Origin: UBA2653 sp964572685
GTDB taxonomy: Bacteria; Pseudomonadota; Gammaproteobacteria; Legionellales; Legionellaceae
DNA length: 64,000 nucleotides
NCBI GenBank assembly: GCA_964572685.1
Contig: CAZNFJ010000001.1
Location: 1-64,000, forward strand
Direction: 5' to 3'
The stretch's first letter is position 1. Every line of letters starts with the position of its first letter. Positions 6,834-16,130 of the stretch are shown here, piece by piece. Made by a program: the position numbers and the translations under genes. The notes beneath the pieces are model-generated. The model ran no database searches, was not told where the DNA came from, and saw nothing but the letters and a program-made list of their open reading frames with translations.

Positions 6834-9002
6834 TTGAAATTCATTCAGCTCCTTTCATTTTTTTTTGTTCTTTGTCTAAGTCCCCAGGTTCTTGGAGAGG
6901 ATTTAACAGCTATCAATCAATCGATTGATGGCATCGAAAAAGAGTTAAAGACCAAGAAACTTTCAAAATCTTATTTATTAAACGCAAATCAAAAAATCCC
7001 TCAAAAACGTTCTATCCTAAATGCCTGTGTCGATGAACAACTTAAAAATATTCATCAAACGCATCTTGAATGGAATAGTTTAAAGTTTATTCAGAAATTT
7101 AAGACAGGATTAACTAAAAGAGAGGATATATCGAATCTTTTGGATAGCTATCAGGATCAAAAATATTTTTGTCAATATATGCTTTTAAAGTTGGATAATT
7201 TAAAAGCCACGGTTTATCTTTTGTCAAAAAAATTATATGTCGAGAACTTACTGTTTAAAATGCCGGCCATATGGGACATAACAGTGCCTGACATATCTTT
7301 TCATTTTTCTTTTACAGGTGATTATTATAAAAACTTATTTTTCAATATTTATTCACAAATTGCTTTTTTGGGCCTTTTGGTGGTGATGTTCTTAAAAGGT
7401 TTTGGCCAATATTTTTTTAAATCAAGACAGTTTTTTCAATGCATAAGCATTGTTCGTTACCTGAAGTTGTTGCCTCTTTTCCTTTTTACATCACCCATTA
7501 TGTATATGTATCTCAATAATTTCTTCTCATATGATGAAATATACTTAATCTATATTCTAGGCAGGCCTGGATTTGTTATATATGTTTTATTCTTCATTGG
7601 GTATGTATATTGGCACTATGATTTGAAAAATTTTAATCAAGATGCTTGGCTTTTGGTTTTGCAGTTTTGTTGTTTAAATTCTCTAATGTATGTGGTCAAG
7701 AGCATTTATGATGAACAACTTCATTTTGGTTCGGAGTCTATGGTTTTATTTTATCAATATGTCGGTTTAATTCTATTGTTTGTTTTAGGTTATCTTATCG
7801 ACTTTTGGATGTTTATTAGAATATTAAATATGACTGCAGCGAAGAATAAATTTTTGACATTTACATTTCTTATTCCTATAGTGAATTTATTGATAGGAAG
7901 TCTAGGTTATTTAAATTTAGCTATTTATGTACAATTTATATTGATTATTAATGTTATCATTGTCAGTTATTTACTTATTCTCTTTAGACTTAAAAATATC
8001 TCATCGAGCTTCTTAAGAAACATGCCTTTGGATAAAATATTTTCCCATTACAAGAATATCGCTCTTATTCATTTAAATCTGTTAATAAATTATATTTTTT
8101 TTGCAGGCGTCATTGTTTTTCTACTACTCCTGTTTGTAGGTACATTCAGCTTGTTTTCGCAAGGATTTTTCATGAAGTTGTTTGAGTGGATATTTGTTTA
8201 CCCTGTAATTAAAGCTTATAATCTACATGTGATGGGTTTTGCTTGGTCTTTCTTTGTATTGTTAGTTCTTGATTTACTTAATTTTGCAATCTCTAAATAT
8301 TGGTCATTTCGCTTGTGTTCAGATGACAAAAGTCGTCAAACCATGATGAAATTGTTTAATTGTATAGGTTATACAATTACTTTGGTGATTATTTTAAAAG
8401 TGATAGGGCTTCCTTTGCAAAATCTATTATTTATTATTAGTGGTTTATCAATTGGAATCGGCTTGGGTTTAAAAAATGTACTTTCAGGGCTAATTTCAAG
8501 CTTAATATTATTTATGAATAAATCTTTTGAAGTCGGTGATTATATTAAGGTCGGAGATACCAAAGGATATGTGAAAAATATTTCTTTACTTGAGACCCTT
8601 ATCGAAACAGAGGATAACAATAAGGTCATTTTGCCCAATCAGTTAATCGCATCGTCAGTGGTACAGAATTATACTTATGGACATAAACAATTTTATAGAA
8701 TTCATATGACCTATATATTAAAACAATTTAATATCCAAGCGGAAGGCTCAATTAGCTCTGGAATTAAAACGCTTTTACGAAATCAAGCAGGTGTTCTAGG
8801 CGACAAACCTCAGCATATCAAACTTATTTTTTCATTGATTGAACAAACAACAGATGCTTATCGCGTAGAAATTATTTTTTCTATTGATAATTCATTGCAT
8901 CTGAAAGAGGCTTTAACGGAAATAAGCCGAAAGATATTTAGTCAATTACAAACGTTTAATCAGGCCGTGGTCTTTGAAAAAATGGAATATCCGAGTCAAT
9001 AG
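6834..9002 (+). CDS. MscS-family mechanosensitive channel, large multi-spanning type
   Basis: The 722-residue protein starts at a TTG (SD AAGAG, 8 bases upstream) with a signal peptide (about 1-21). A periplasmic helical domain of about 150 residues and roughly ten membrane segments follow. The conserved MscS core lies near 545-625: LLFIISGLSIGIGLGLKNVL is the glycine/alanine-patterned pore helix, followed by the beta domain (FEVGDYIKV…VILPNQLI). Such channels open on hypo-osmotic shock to release solutes. The size and extended N terminus resemble the MscK/MscM (KefA-like) branch, though it is shorter than E. coli MscK. The gene is alone, with short intergenic gaps on both sides. Confidence 0.88.
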   Translation: MKFIQLLSFFFVLCLSPQVLGEDLTAINQSIDGIEKELKTKKLSKSYLLNANQKIPQKRSILNACVDEQLKNIHQTHLEWNSLKFIQKFKTGLTKREDISNLLDSYQDQKYFCQYMLLKLDNLKATVYLLSKKLYVENLLFKMPAIWDITVPDISFHFSFTGDYYKNLFFNIYSQIAFLGLLVVMFLKGFGQYFFKSRQFFQCISIVRYLKLLPLFLFTSPIMYMYLNNFFSYDEIYLIYILGRPGFVIYVLFFIGYVYWHYDLKNFNQDAWLLVLQFCCLNSLMYVVKSIYDEQLHFGSESMVLFYQYVGLILLFVLGYLIDFWMFIRILNMTAAKNKFLTFTFLIPIVNLLIGSLGYLNLAIYVQFILIINVIIVSYLLILFRLKNISSSFLRNMPLDKIFSHYKNIALIHLNLLINYIFFAGVIVFLLLLFVGTFSLFSQGFFMKLFEWIFVYPVIKAYNLHVMGFAWSFFVLLVLDLLNFAISKYWSFRLCSDDKSRQTMMKLFNCIGYTITLVIILKVIGLPLQNLLFIISGLSIGIGLGLKNVLSGLISSLILFMNKSFEVGDYIKVGDTKGYVKNISLLETLIETEDNNKVILPNQLIASSVVQNYTYGHKQFYRIHMTYILKQFNIQAEGSISSGIKTLLRNQAGVLGDKPQHIKLIFSLIEQTTDAYRVEIIFSIDNSLHLKEALTEISRKIFSQLQTFNQAVVFEKMEYPSQ

Positions 9003-9096
9003 ACGGAATCACCCCAAAATACCGAAGTTGTATGAAATAATATGCTGGTTTTTGTTTGCCAAAACTGCTAGTCTTTAATCATTTAAGGATAAATTC

Positions 9097-9450
9097 ATGA
9101 CATGGCATTTTGTAACCAATTTGGAAATTCTTCAGGAACAAGGACGGCAAGTTTTTCAAATTGAGTCGAATAAAGTTTTAATGATTTGGCATGAAAATCA
9201 AGTGCATGCGGTTCAAGCTCAATGCCCGCATTTAAAGTTGCCTCTAGCAAAAGCACAAATAAATACCGATAATGAAATTGTCTGTCCTTTTCATAAAAGT
9301 GCTTTTGATCTGTGTAGTGGAGAAGTCAAATGTTGGTCGCCCTGGCCGGCCATGTTAAGCGGCGTCTTGGGAAAAATATCCAAACCCAAAAACTTAGCAG
9401 TCTATCCAGTCAAGCTAGAAGATAATCGAATTTTTATTAATATTTCTTAG
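9097..9450 (+). CDS. Rieske-type [2Fe-2S] ferredoxin
   Basis: This small soluble protein (117 aa) contains one Rieske domain with both cluster-binding boxes: Cys43-x-His45 (CPH) and Cys63-x2-His66 (CPFH). Such stand-alone Rieske ferredoxins pass electrons to oxygenases or to nitrite-reductase-like partners. No oxygenase is adjacent, so the partner is unknown. The SD AAGGA precedes the ATG. Its 3' end overlaps the convergent LysR gene by 36 bases. Confidence 0.88.
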   Translation: MTWHFVTNLEILQEQGRQVFQIESNKVLMIWHENQVHAVQAQCPHLKLPLAKAQINTDNEIVCPFHKSAFDLCSGEVKCWSPWPAMLSGVLGKISKPKNLAVYPVKLEDNRIFINIS

Positions 9451-10290
9451 TTTTTTTATTAAAAAGTAATTTAGAGATTCAACTGCCTTGCTCATGTTTT
9501 CGGATTTGAGAATACTAATTTGTATATCATGTAGCTTGGGCAGAAAAGTATCTTTTAAAATTTGTAAATCATGAGGGATCATGCTTTTTTGAATGGCCGT
9601 GATGCCAAGACCTGCACGAACTGCCGCCATTTTACCTGAATAGCTGGGACTGCTATATGTTAAATTCCAAGGGATTTCTGCATTTTCTAGTGCCTGAATA
9701 ACATCTTCTCGATATACGCAAGGGCTTGGCGAAAGAACTAGAGGTATGGTTGATTCTGGAGATAATTCTTTTAAGCGCTTGAGGTTTCCAACCCATTCAA
9801 CTGATTCTGTGCTAATGATATTGCCAAAATGCGCATACGCATTAAAGTTGTTTTTAATCAGAATGATGTCGTATTTGTTTGTTTCAAAGTCTTTCATTAG
9901 ATTTAGGGTTAAATCACATTCGACATTTAAAATCACACGAGGATGTTGTCTAGAAAACTCAACCAAAACATCCGATAAAATCATACTAGCAAAGTCTTCT
10001 GGTAAGCCAAAATGAATGTCCCCCTTGATCTCAGGCTCCTTAAATCGATCAAATAACTCACGATGAAGTGTATATATTTTTCTGGCGTAATTTAGAAAGA
10101 TTTCACCATCTAATGTCAACGAAGGGTCTTTTCCTCGAAGGATGAGTTCTTTTCCTATTAAATATTCAAGTTTTGCAATTTGTTGGCTCACCGCAGATTG
10201 GGTGCGACCAACCATTTTGGCTGATTTAGTGAAATTCAATGTTTCGGCAACGGCAATAAAACATTGTAATGCTACGGTATCAATGTTCAT
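9415..10290 (-). CDS. LysR-family transcriptional regulator
   Basis: The 291-residue protein has an N-terminal winged HTH (ALQCFIAVAETLNFTKSA…TQSAVSQQIAKLE, residues 8-43) and a LysR effector-binding domain. It is transcribed away from the dabB-dabA operon across an 88-base gap, the usual arrangement for a LysR protein controlling a divergent operon. By analogy with CbbR/CcmR-type regulators of carbon uptake it may control dab. This is inference from position only. Confidence 0.9.
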   Translation of the reverse strand: MNIDTVALQCFIAVAETLNFTKSAKMVGRTQSAVSQQIAKLEYLIGKELILRGKDPSLTLDGEIFLNYARKIYTLHRELFDRFKEPEIKGDIHFGLPEDFASMILSDVLVEFSRQHPRVILNVECDLTLNLMKDFETNKYDIILIKNNFNAYAHFGNIISTESVEWVGNLKRLKELSPESTIPLVLSPSPCVYREDVIQALENAEIPWNLTYSSPSYSGKMAAVRAGLGITAIQKSMIPHDLQILKDTFLPKLHDIQISILKSENMSKAVESLNYFLIKKLRNINKNSIIF

Positions 10291-10328
10291 TAGATTTTCT
10301 TATCGTTAAGATTAATATAATTAATTTT

Positions 10329-10340
10329 ACTGATATCAGT
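10329..10340. promoter_or_regulatory. 12-bp palindrome in the lysR-dabB intergenic region (possible operator)
   Basis: ACTGATATCAGT is a perfect palindrome at the centre of the 88-base gap between the divergent LysR gene and dabB. A second imperfect dyad (TTAATATAATTAA) lies about 20 bases away. LysR proteins bind paired dyads in such gaps. The assignment is positional only. Confidence 0.4.
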
Positions 10341-10378
10341 TTTTCTATTAAATTTAACATAGATAAATATAAATTCTA

Positions 10379-11791
10379 ATGGGGATTGCAGTGGATGTCT
10401 ATTCTTTCATGTCATTAATAGGACCTATCCTTGGATTATTGGGGATGTTAATGGTTCTAAAAAAAAAATTTCATCAAGCAATTATGTTTTTGATGGGAGG
10501 GGCTGCGATTGGACTTGTCGCCAGTTTTAGCGGACTTTTACTCCATCTATCAGGAGATATGAAGGTTCATGATTTATTAAGTTGCCTGATTTTACTAGTG
10601 AGTCTTAACATTCAAAAGTTTTCTTTGGATTATATGAAGGGAGATTCAGCAATATACCGATATTATATCCTTTTAGGACTTTTGACATTATCGGCCAATA
10701 TCATGGTTTTGGTCCCTAGTGATGCATTATTTGCTTTTTTTTGGAGTTTAAATAGTATTTTACTCTCGATTTTAATGATCCATAAGAGTCAATGGAAAGC
10801 TGCTAAATACTCAGGCGTTTACACTTTGTTGACCCTATTATTGGGGAGTCTATTCTTAGTGCTTGCACGATGTTGGCCACAAGCTATTTTTGCAAAATAT
10901 TTGCTGGTTTTAGCAGCCATGTGTCAATCCGCCATTTGGCCTTTTCATCGATGGTTGCTGAGCTCTTTGAATTCTCCAACACCTGTTTCTGCGTTGATGC
11001 ATGCGGGTATCGTTAATGGAGGGGGGATACTATTAGTTCGTTATCATGATTGGTTAGTCCAGGATGATGGGGTCATGTACTTTATTTTTATAATGGGATT
11101 AATAACTGCATTATCTGCGGGTTATTGGAAATTGATTCAAGTAGACATCAAAAGAATGTTAGCCAATTCTACCATGGCACAAATGGGTTTTATGCTTATG
11201 CAATGTGGTTTGGGTTTGTTTCCAGCAGCTCTTGCACATATTTGTTGGCATGGTTTATTTAAGGCTTATTTATTTCTTAATGCAGGAACAGCGGTTGAGG
11301 GTAAGATAAAACCTAAGGTTGTTTCACACCATTTAAAAGATAAGCTTGGCATGATTGGGGCAACACTTTTGGGTCTATGGTGCTTCGTTCAGACGTCCCA
11401 TATTCAAGTGAATTTAATGAATACCGAAGGGCTATTATTGGTGATGGTTGTTATCACTTTATGGCAATTGTCAAAAAGTTTGGTAAATACTCATCACAGA
11501 CTATTAATGCTTTTGTTGGTGAGTCTGGGGTCTGCTCTGTATGGTGAAAGTGTATGGCTAATTGAAGGAATTTTTTCTCAGGGTAGAAGTTTGGCCTTAT
11601 CTCTAAAGCCTCTTTTTGTCATTGGTATTGGTTTATTAGTTTGTATTTGGTTTTTTTTGAATGGTTCTTGGTTCAGAGGTTTTAAAAATAGTCGCTGGGG
11701 ATTAAAAATTTATATGTGGGGTATCAACGCCAGTCAGCCCTTTGCCAAAACCATGACATCAGTGAGAAGTACTTACCAATATGAGGAGTAA
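10379..11791 (+). CDS. dabB: DabB, membrane subunit of the DAB inorganic carbon uptake complex (NuoL/Mrp-like)
   Basis: The 470-residue multi-spanning protein belongs to the proton-conducting NuoL/MrpA antiporter-like family. The segment WPFHRWLLSSLNSPTPVSALMHAGIVNGGG is the family's core motif with its conserved lysine replaced, and HGLFKAYLFLNAG is the later helix-breaking lysine segment. Immediately downstream is dabA (stop/start overlap TAATG). In the known DAB system DabB supplies cation-gradient energy to the DabA subunit, which hydrates CO2 to bicarbonate in the cytoplasm. The ATG at 10379 lacks a good SD. A GTG at 10391 has GGGGA five bases upstream and may be the true start. Confidence 0.9.
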   Translation: MGIAVDVYSFMSLIGPILGLLGMLMVLKKKFHQAIMFLMGGAAIGLVASFSGLLLHLSGDMKVHDLLSCLILLVSLNIQKFSLDYMKGDSAIYRYYILLGLLTLSANIMVLVPSDALFAFFWSLNSILLSILMIHKSQWKAAKYSGVYTLLTLLLGSLFLVLARCWPQAIFAKYLLVLAAMCQSAIWPFHRWLLSSLNSPTPVSALMHAGIVNGGGILLVRYHDWLVQDDGVMYFIFIMGLITALSAGYWKLIQVDIKRMLANSTMAQMGFMLMQCGLGLFPAALAHICWHGLFKAYLFLNAGTAVEGKIKPKVVSHHLKDKLGMIGATLLGLWCFVQTSHIQVNLMNTEGLLLVMVVITLWQLSKSLVNTHHRLLMLLLVSLGSALYGESVWLIEGIFSQGRSLALSLKPLFVIGIGLLVCIWFFLNGSWFRGFKNSRWGLKIYMWGINASQPFAKTMTSVRSTYQYEE

Positions 11792-14028
11792 TGATGAGTG
11801 AGACCATCTGTTTGCAAAAAGAATCATCGATGAAAAGCAATTCAGCTCATTTGGATATCGATGTCATGGTTCATGAAGCAGCAAAAAAAATAGTACCTGT
11901 TTGGCCTTTGAAAACATTCATCGCATGCAATCCGTTGCAAGGGTTTGAAGATGAGCATTTTGATCATGCAGTGACGCGTTCCTTTTCAACATGGTGTCGC
12001 TCTCCGAAAAATGAACAAGAGGAGGCAGTGAATCGGGAGATGATCAAGTGGTTGAGTCTATTTTTAGATACCGGACAAGCAAGCATCGATGCACCTCACC
12101 GTGAAAAAGGTTTTTATGCTTTTTTTTGTATACTATCACCTTATGATGCGCCTCTTCATCAATGTCGGGGGGGATTGAAATCTATTTTTGAAATTTTACC
12201 AAAAACGCCACAAGAGGCCATTGATTTTTGCTTGAAATACCTTCAAATCTCATCAGAGTCTCATATTGATTTTTTGGCGCAAAATTTTGGATATTTATCA
12301 GGTTGGTCGGGTTATATTAAGTGGTTGAGTTTATGGGATCATCATCACGCTTTTACCAAACAATATCCCATTAACTTATTAGAATATGTTGCGGTTCGTT
12401 TAATAATAACCACGTGTTTTTATCCAGAAATCTCATTGGAAATAAATATAGAGAATATTCAACCTGACTATTTACAAGTATTAAAAGATGATGAGCAAGT
12501 TTATGCTGATGTGTTATTGAAGAATTTAAAGCATAACTTAGAAAATCAAATCCATGAAGATGAAAAAACTGATGTGCAATTGATTTTTTGTATAGATGTT
12601 CGTTCGGAACCTTTACGTCGACAAATAGAAAATCTTGGTGCTTATGAAACTTTTGGCTTTGCTGGGTTTTTCGGTTTGCCTGTGCGTATTTATGATGAGG
12701 ATAATAATCATTTTAACGATTGTTGTCCGGTATTGTTAAAACCTAAATTTAATATTCATAAAATTTATCGGGGCGCTTTAAAAGAAAAGATTTTGCGCAA
12801 ACGTCATCGGTCCTTATTGCGTTCTTTTTTGAGTGCCTATCAACAATTGAAATACAATTACGCCACGCCTTTTCAGTTGGCAGATGTTATGGGACCTTGG
12901 TCTGGTCTTTGGATGGTTTTTAAGAATTTTTTTCCTAGACAACTGAATCATTTGAACTCAAAAATACTTGAAAAATTAATGCCGACTGAGGATGTCGAAC
13001 TTGATATCAATGGAATTCCTAAAAACGAGCAAGTTGATTATGCAGAGATTATTTTAAAGCTCATGGGATTGACAAAGAATTTTGCAAAGCTTGTGGTTTT
13101 TTGCGGACATAAAAGTACCACAACCAATAATCCTTATGCGAGTGCTTTAGATTGTGGCGCTTGTGGGGGTAATGAGGGGCGCGATAATCCGAAAATCTTG
13201 GCCAAAATATTAAATCAACCTTTTGTTCGTGAACAGCTCAGGCAAAGAGGTCTAATGATTCCAGAGGACACCTATTTTATGGCAGCTTTGCACGATACAA
13301 CAACTGATGAATGTCATTTGAGCTTGAGTAGCCAAATTAAACATCAGGTACTTATCGAGCAATTACAGGCTGATTTGCAACTTGCCAGAGAGAAAAATCT
13401 CGTTTATCGCAGTGGTTTTTTGAATAATTTTTGGAAAAATGTGCCCAATAAAAGTCTTAACTGGGCTGAAGTTCGTCCTGAATGGGGTTTGGCGCGAAAT
13501 GCCGCTTTTGTTGTAGGGCCTAGAAATTTGACCAAATCAGTTGACTGTGACGGACGTTGTTTTTTACATTCCTATAATTGGGAAATCGATGATAATGGTT
13601 ATTTATTAGAAATAATTTTAACTGCGCCGATGGTGGTTGCACAATGGATAAATCATCAGTATTTATTTTCAACATGGAACAATGTAATTTATGGAAGTGG
13701 TAGTAAAATCACCCAAAATATAGTTGGAAAAATAGGTGTCATGCAAGGTAATGGTAGTGATTTGATGCATGGATTGTCATTGCAATCTGTGAATTTGACG
13801 GATGAAAAAGCCTTTCATCAGCCCATGCGCTTATTAACAGTGGTTTTTGCGCCACGTCAAAGGGTGATGGAGATTATTTTAAAAAATGATATTTTGCAAA
13901 AACTATTTTTTAATGAATGGGTTCATTTAGTGGTGATAGAGCCTGTGGAATGCGTTTTTTATCAACTCGAACAAAAACAATGGAAGCTTGTGAAGGAGAA
14001 TTTAAATGACGAAAGTTCAAGAAAATAA
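11791..14028 (+). CDS. dabA: DabA, carbonic-anhydrase-like subunit of the DAB CO2-uptake complex (DUF2309/UPF0753)
   Basis: The 745-residue protein carries the signatures of DabA. The beta-carbonic-anhydrase-like zinc and catalytic residues appear as CIDVRSEP (Cys267, Asp269) and GHKSTTTNNPYASALDCGACGG (His440, Cys455). The 15-residue His-Cys spacing equals that reported for the Halothiobacillus protein (His524/Cys539), so the site looks intact. DabA with DabB turns CO2 into trapped bicarbonate. The second ATG at 11794 is better placed from GAGGAG and may be the real start. It overlaps dabB by one base and the PII-like gene by 23 bases: a tight operon. Confidence 0.93.
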   Translation: MMSETICLQKESSMKSNSAHLDIDVMVHEAAKKIVPVWPLKTFIACNPLQGFEDEHFDHAVTRSFSTWCRSPKNEQEEAVNREMIKWLSLFLDTGQASIDAPHREKGFYAFFCILSPYDAPLHQCRGGLKSIFEILPKTPQEAIDFCLKYLQISSESHIDFLAQNFGYLSGWSGYIKWLSLWDHHHAFTKQYPINLLEYVAVRLIITTCFYPEISLEINIENIQPDYLQVLKDDEQVYADVLLKNLKHNLENQIHEDEKTDVQLIFCIDVRSEPLRRQIENLGAYETFGFAGFFGLPVRIYDEDNNHFNDCCPVLLKPKFNIHKIYRGALKEKILRKRHRSLLRSFLSAYQQLKYNYATPFQLADVMGPWSGLWMVFKNFFPRQLNHLNSKILEKLMPTEDVELDINGIPKNEQVDYAEIILKLMGLTKNFAKLVVFCGHKSTTTNNPYASALDCGACGGNEGRDNPKILAKILNQPFVREQLRQRGLMIPEDTYFMAALHDTTTDECHLSLSSQIKHQVLIEQLQADLQLAREKNLVYRSGFLNNFWKNVPNKSLNWAEVRPEWGLARNAAFVVGPRNLTKSVDCDGRCFLHSYNWEIDDNGYLLEIILTAPMVVAQWINHQYLFSTWNNVIYGSGSKITQNIVGKIGVMQGNGSDLMHGLSLQSVNLTDEKAFHQPMRLLTVVFAPRQRVMEIILKNDILQKLFFNEWVHLVVIEPVECVFYQLEQKQWKLVKENLNDESSRK

Positions 14029-14371
14029 TGATTTAGATCTATTTTTGGTAAAAAAAATTGAAATCATTTTATTGGGTGAATATCAGCAAATGGTTGCAAA
14101 ATTTTTGATCGAATCAGGTGTTTCAGGTTATACTCTCATCCCCAATGTTTCTGGATATGGGCATAAGGGCTTTCATCAAGGGAATCTTTTGTTTAATGAA
14201 AAAACGGCGCAGGTGATGTTTATAGCGGTTTCTGATGAAAAAACCATTCAAAAAGTAGCTCATAAAATGAGAGATATTTTTAGTGAAAATGCTGGTGTGA
14301 TGTTTATATCCGATGTTTATGTGCATCGTTTGAATTATTTTCAATCCGAGCATAAAAATGAGTTACCATGA
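14006..14371 (+). CDS. PII-like signalling protein linked to carbon uptake
   Basis: The 121-residue protein has the PII-like ferredoxin fold pattern, with the GVSGYTLIPNVSGYGHKGFHQG stretch (about 39-60) matching the T-loop-proximal glycine motif of GlnB/SbtB-type proteins. It starts inside dabA (AAGGAG SD) and stops inside the next gene. PII-like proteins are often encoded beside bicarbonate transporters and DAB genes and sense adenyl nucleotides. That it gates DabAB is inference. It lacks the GlnB uridylylation-site motif. Confidence 0.78.
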   Translation: MTKVQENNDLDLFLVKKIEIILLGEYQQMVAKFLIESGVSGYTLIPNVSGYGHKGFHQGNLLFNEKTAQVMFIAVSDEKTIQKVAHKMRDIFSENAGVMFISDVYVHRLNYFQSEHKNELP

Positions 14372-15191
14372 ACGAACAATTGTCATCGCTTCCAAACATC
14401 ATAAAGAACAAGTTATTGCTCCGGTTTTTCAGAAATATTGGAACTGCCGTTTGATAAGAACAGCTTTGGATACTGATTTACTGGGAACATTTACTGGGGA
14501 AGTTCCACGAGTGCATGATCAATTGACGACTTGTCGAATGAAAGCCTACCAAGCTGCCTCATTGGCGATGCAAAGCTGTGCAATCGCCTCTGAGGGGTGT
14601 TTTGGACCACATCCATTGATTCCATGGGCGCCCATGAATCATGAAGTGATGGTGCTTGTTGATAAAGAGCGAGATATCTTTATTCAAGAAGAATTATTTT
14701 CCTATGAAACCAATTATTCAACGCTTCAAATTGATATAAATAGTGAATTAAGTGATTTTTTAGAAAAAGTAAGATTTCCTTCTCATGGTTTATGTATACA
14801 AACCAAGGACTTGGATAAAGTGATTGCAAAGGGCATTCAGACGCATGATGATTTACAAAAAGCCTTGAAAAAAGGATTTTTATTGGATGAAGTCTTGCTT
14901 TTGAGTACTGATATGCGGGCGTTATTTAATCCCATGAGAATGAAAGTTATTGGTTTATTAGCAGAGAAGCTTGCGCAAAGAATTTTAAAACTTTGTCCCG
15001 CCTGTCAAATGCCCGGATTTGGGAAGGTAGGCGTGGAAGGTGCCTTGCCTTGTAGGGCTTGTCATATGTCTTCTAATGATTATGCCTTTGAGATTTTAGG
15101 CTGTGTTAAATGTCATTATCAGGAGCGACAGTGTCGTTCGGATGGTAGAGAAAGTATTGAGCCGCAGTTTTGCGATTTTTGTAATCCATAA
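14358..15191 (+). CDS. DUF6671-like protein with C-terminal zinc ribbons
   Basis: The 277-residue protein has an N-terminal alpha/beta part (RTIVIASKHHKEQVIAP…; CAIASEGCFGPHPLIPWAPMN) and a cysteine-rich C terminus: CPACQMPGFG, CRACH, CVKCHYQERQC and CDFC, enough for two zinc sites. I recognise the overall pattern as DUF6671, a family without known function. It overlaps the PII-like gene by 14 bases, so it is the last member of the dab operon or a tightly coupled neighbour. A role in carbon uptake is not shown by the sequence. Confidence 0.7.
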   Translation: MSYHERTIVIASKHHKEQVIAPVFQKYWNCRLIRTALDTDLLGTFTGEVPRVHDQLTTCRMKAYQAASLAMQSCAIASEGCFGPHPLIPWAPMNHEVMVLVDKERDIFIQEELFSYETNYSTLQIDINSELSDFLEKVRFPSHGLCIQTKDLDKVIAKGIQTHDDLQKALKKGFLLDEVLLLSTDMRALFNPMRMKVIGLLAEKLAQRILKLCPACQMPGFGKVGVEGALPCRACHMSSNDYAFEILGCVKCHYQERQCRSDGRESIEPQFCDFCNP

Positions 15192-15203
15192 AAGAGTGCT
15201 GGA

Positions 15204-16130
15204 ATGAGTTTTATTACAAATGATATATCATTAATTTTAAGTCGGCTAGAAGCAGGTGATGTCGTGGCGATCCCGACTGAAACGGTTTACGGACTGGCTG
15301 CTGATTATGCCAATGAGAAAGCCATTGAAAAAATATTTGCAATGAAAAAGCGACCTTCGCAACATCCTTTAATCATGCATATTTTACCTGAATGGGATAT
15401 TTTAAAATGGGTAAAAGATGTGCCAGATGTTGCCTGGGTAGCAATGAATCGATACTGGCCAGGACCTTTGACACTGGTATTCCATTTAAAAGAACAAATG
15501 GTATTGCCTTTGATAACCGGAGGGCAAGAAACAGTTGCCATTCGTGCTCCTAGTCATCCACTCATGATGAATTTATTAAGACAATTTGGTCGACCTATTG
15601 TTGCCCCCTCTGCTAATCCTTTTGAAAAACTAAGTCCTACAACAGCTTCTCATGTGTACAAGCATTTTTTACATGAAGATTTAGCTATTCTAGATGGCGG
15701 TCGATGTGATATTGGTATTGAGTCGACTATTGTGGATATGGCGCATCAGGTCGGCGTTATTTTAAGAGCAGGACAATGCGATTTTTCATTTGCATCGCTC
15801 AAAAAACAAACCGATATACGTGTTCCTGGTGCGCATTCTAAGCATTATCAACCATATAAGCCCTGCTATTATTTTGAAAATTTAGCAACTTATACAGGGT
15901 CTCTTAAAGATTTTTATATCATGCGTTTTGAGCCCACACCTCATCAAAAAACCAATTATCTCTTTCCTTTAGATTTTAATGAGGTCTGTTTTGAGTTTTA
16001 TTATCAACTTCAAAAGGCTGATGAAAGCGATGCAAAAGCCATTTTGATTGAACTACCTCGAAATATTGATTTTCAAATGATCACAGATAAAATCAAAAGA
16101 GCGGCTAAATTGTTCTGTGATTCAGATTAG
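15204..16130 (+). CDS. Sua5/YrdC family threonylcarbamoyl-AMP synthase
   Basis: The 308-residue protein makes threonylcarbamoyl-AMP from threonine, bicarbonate and ATP for the t6A37 tRNA modification. The YrdC domain fills the first 200 residues: IPTETVYGLAADY, KRPSQHPLIMHI, RYWPGPLTLVF and PSANPFEKLSPTTASHV. The linker DIRVPGAHSKHYQP (about 205-218) and a shortened C-terminal Sua5 domain follow, so it is Sua5-type rather than the short TsaC type. It starts 12 bases after the zinc-ribbon gene and may be read from the dab operon. It is notable that its substrate is bicarbonate. The 3' end overlaps the convergent large gene by 26 bases. Confidence 0.9.
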   Translation: MSFITNDISLILSRLEAGDVVAIPTETVYGLAADYANEKAIEKIFAMKKRPSQHPLIMHILPEWDILKWVKDVPDVAWVAMNRYWPGPLTLVFHLKEQMVLPLITGGQETVAIRAPSHPLMMNLLRQFGRPIVAPSANPFEKLSPTTASHVYKHFLHEDLAILDGGRCDIGIESTIVDMAHQVGVILRAGQCDFSFASLKKQTDIRVPGAHSKHYQPYKPCYYFENLATYTGSLKDFYIMRFEPTPHQKTNYLFPLDFNEVCFEFYYQLQKADESDAKAILIELPRNIDFQMITDKIKRAAKLFCDSD

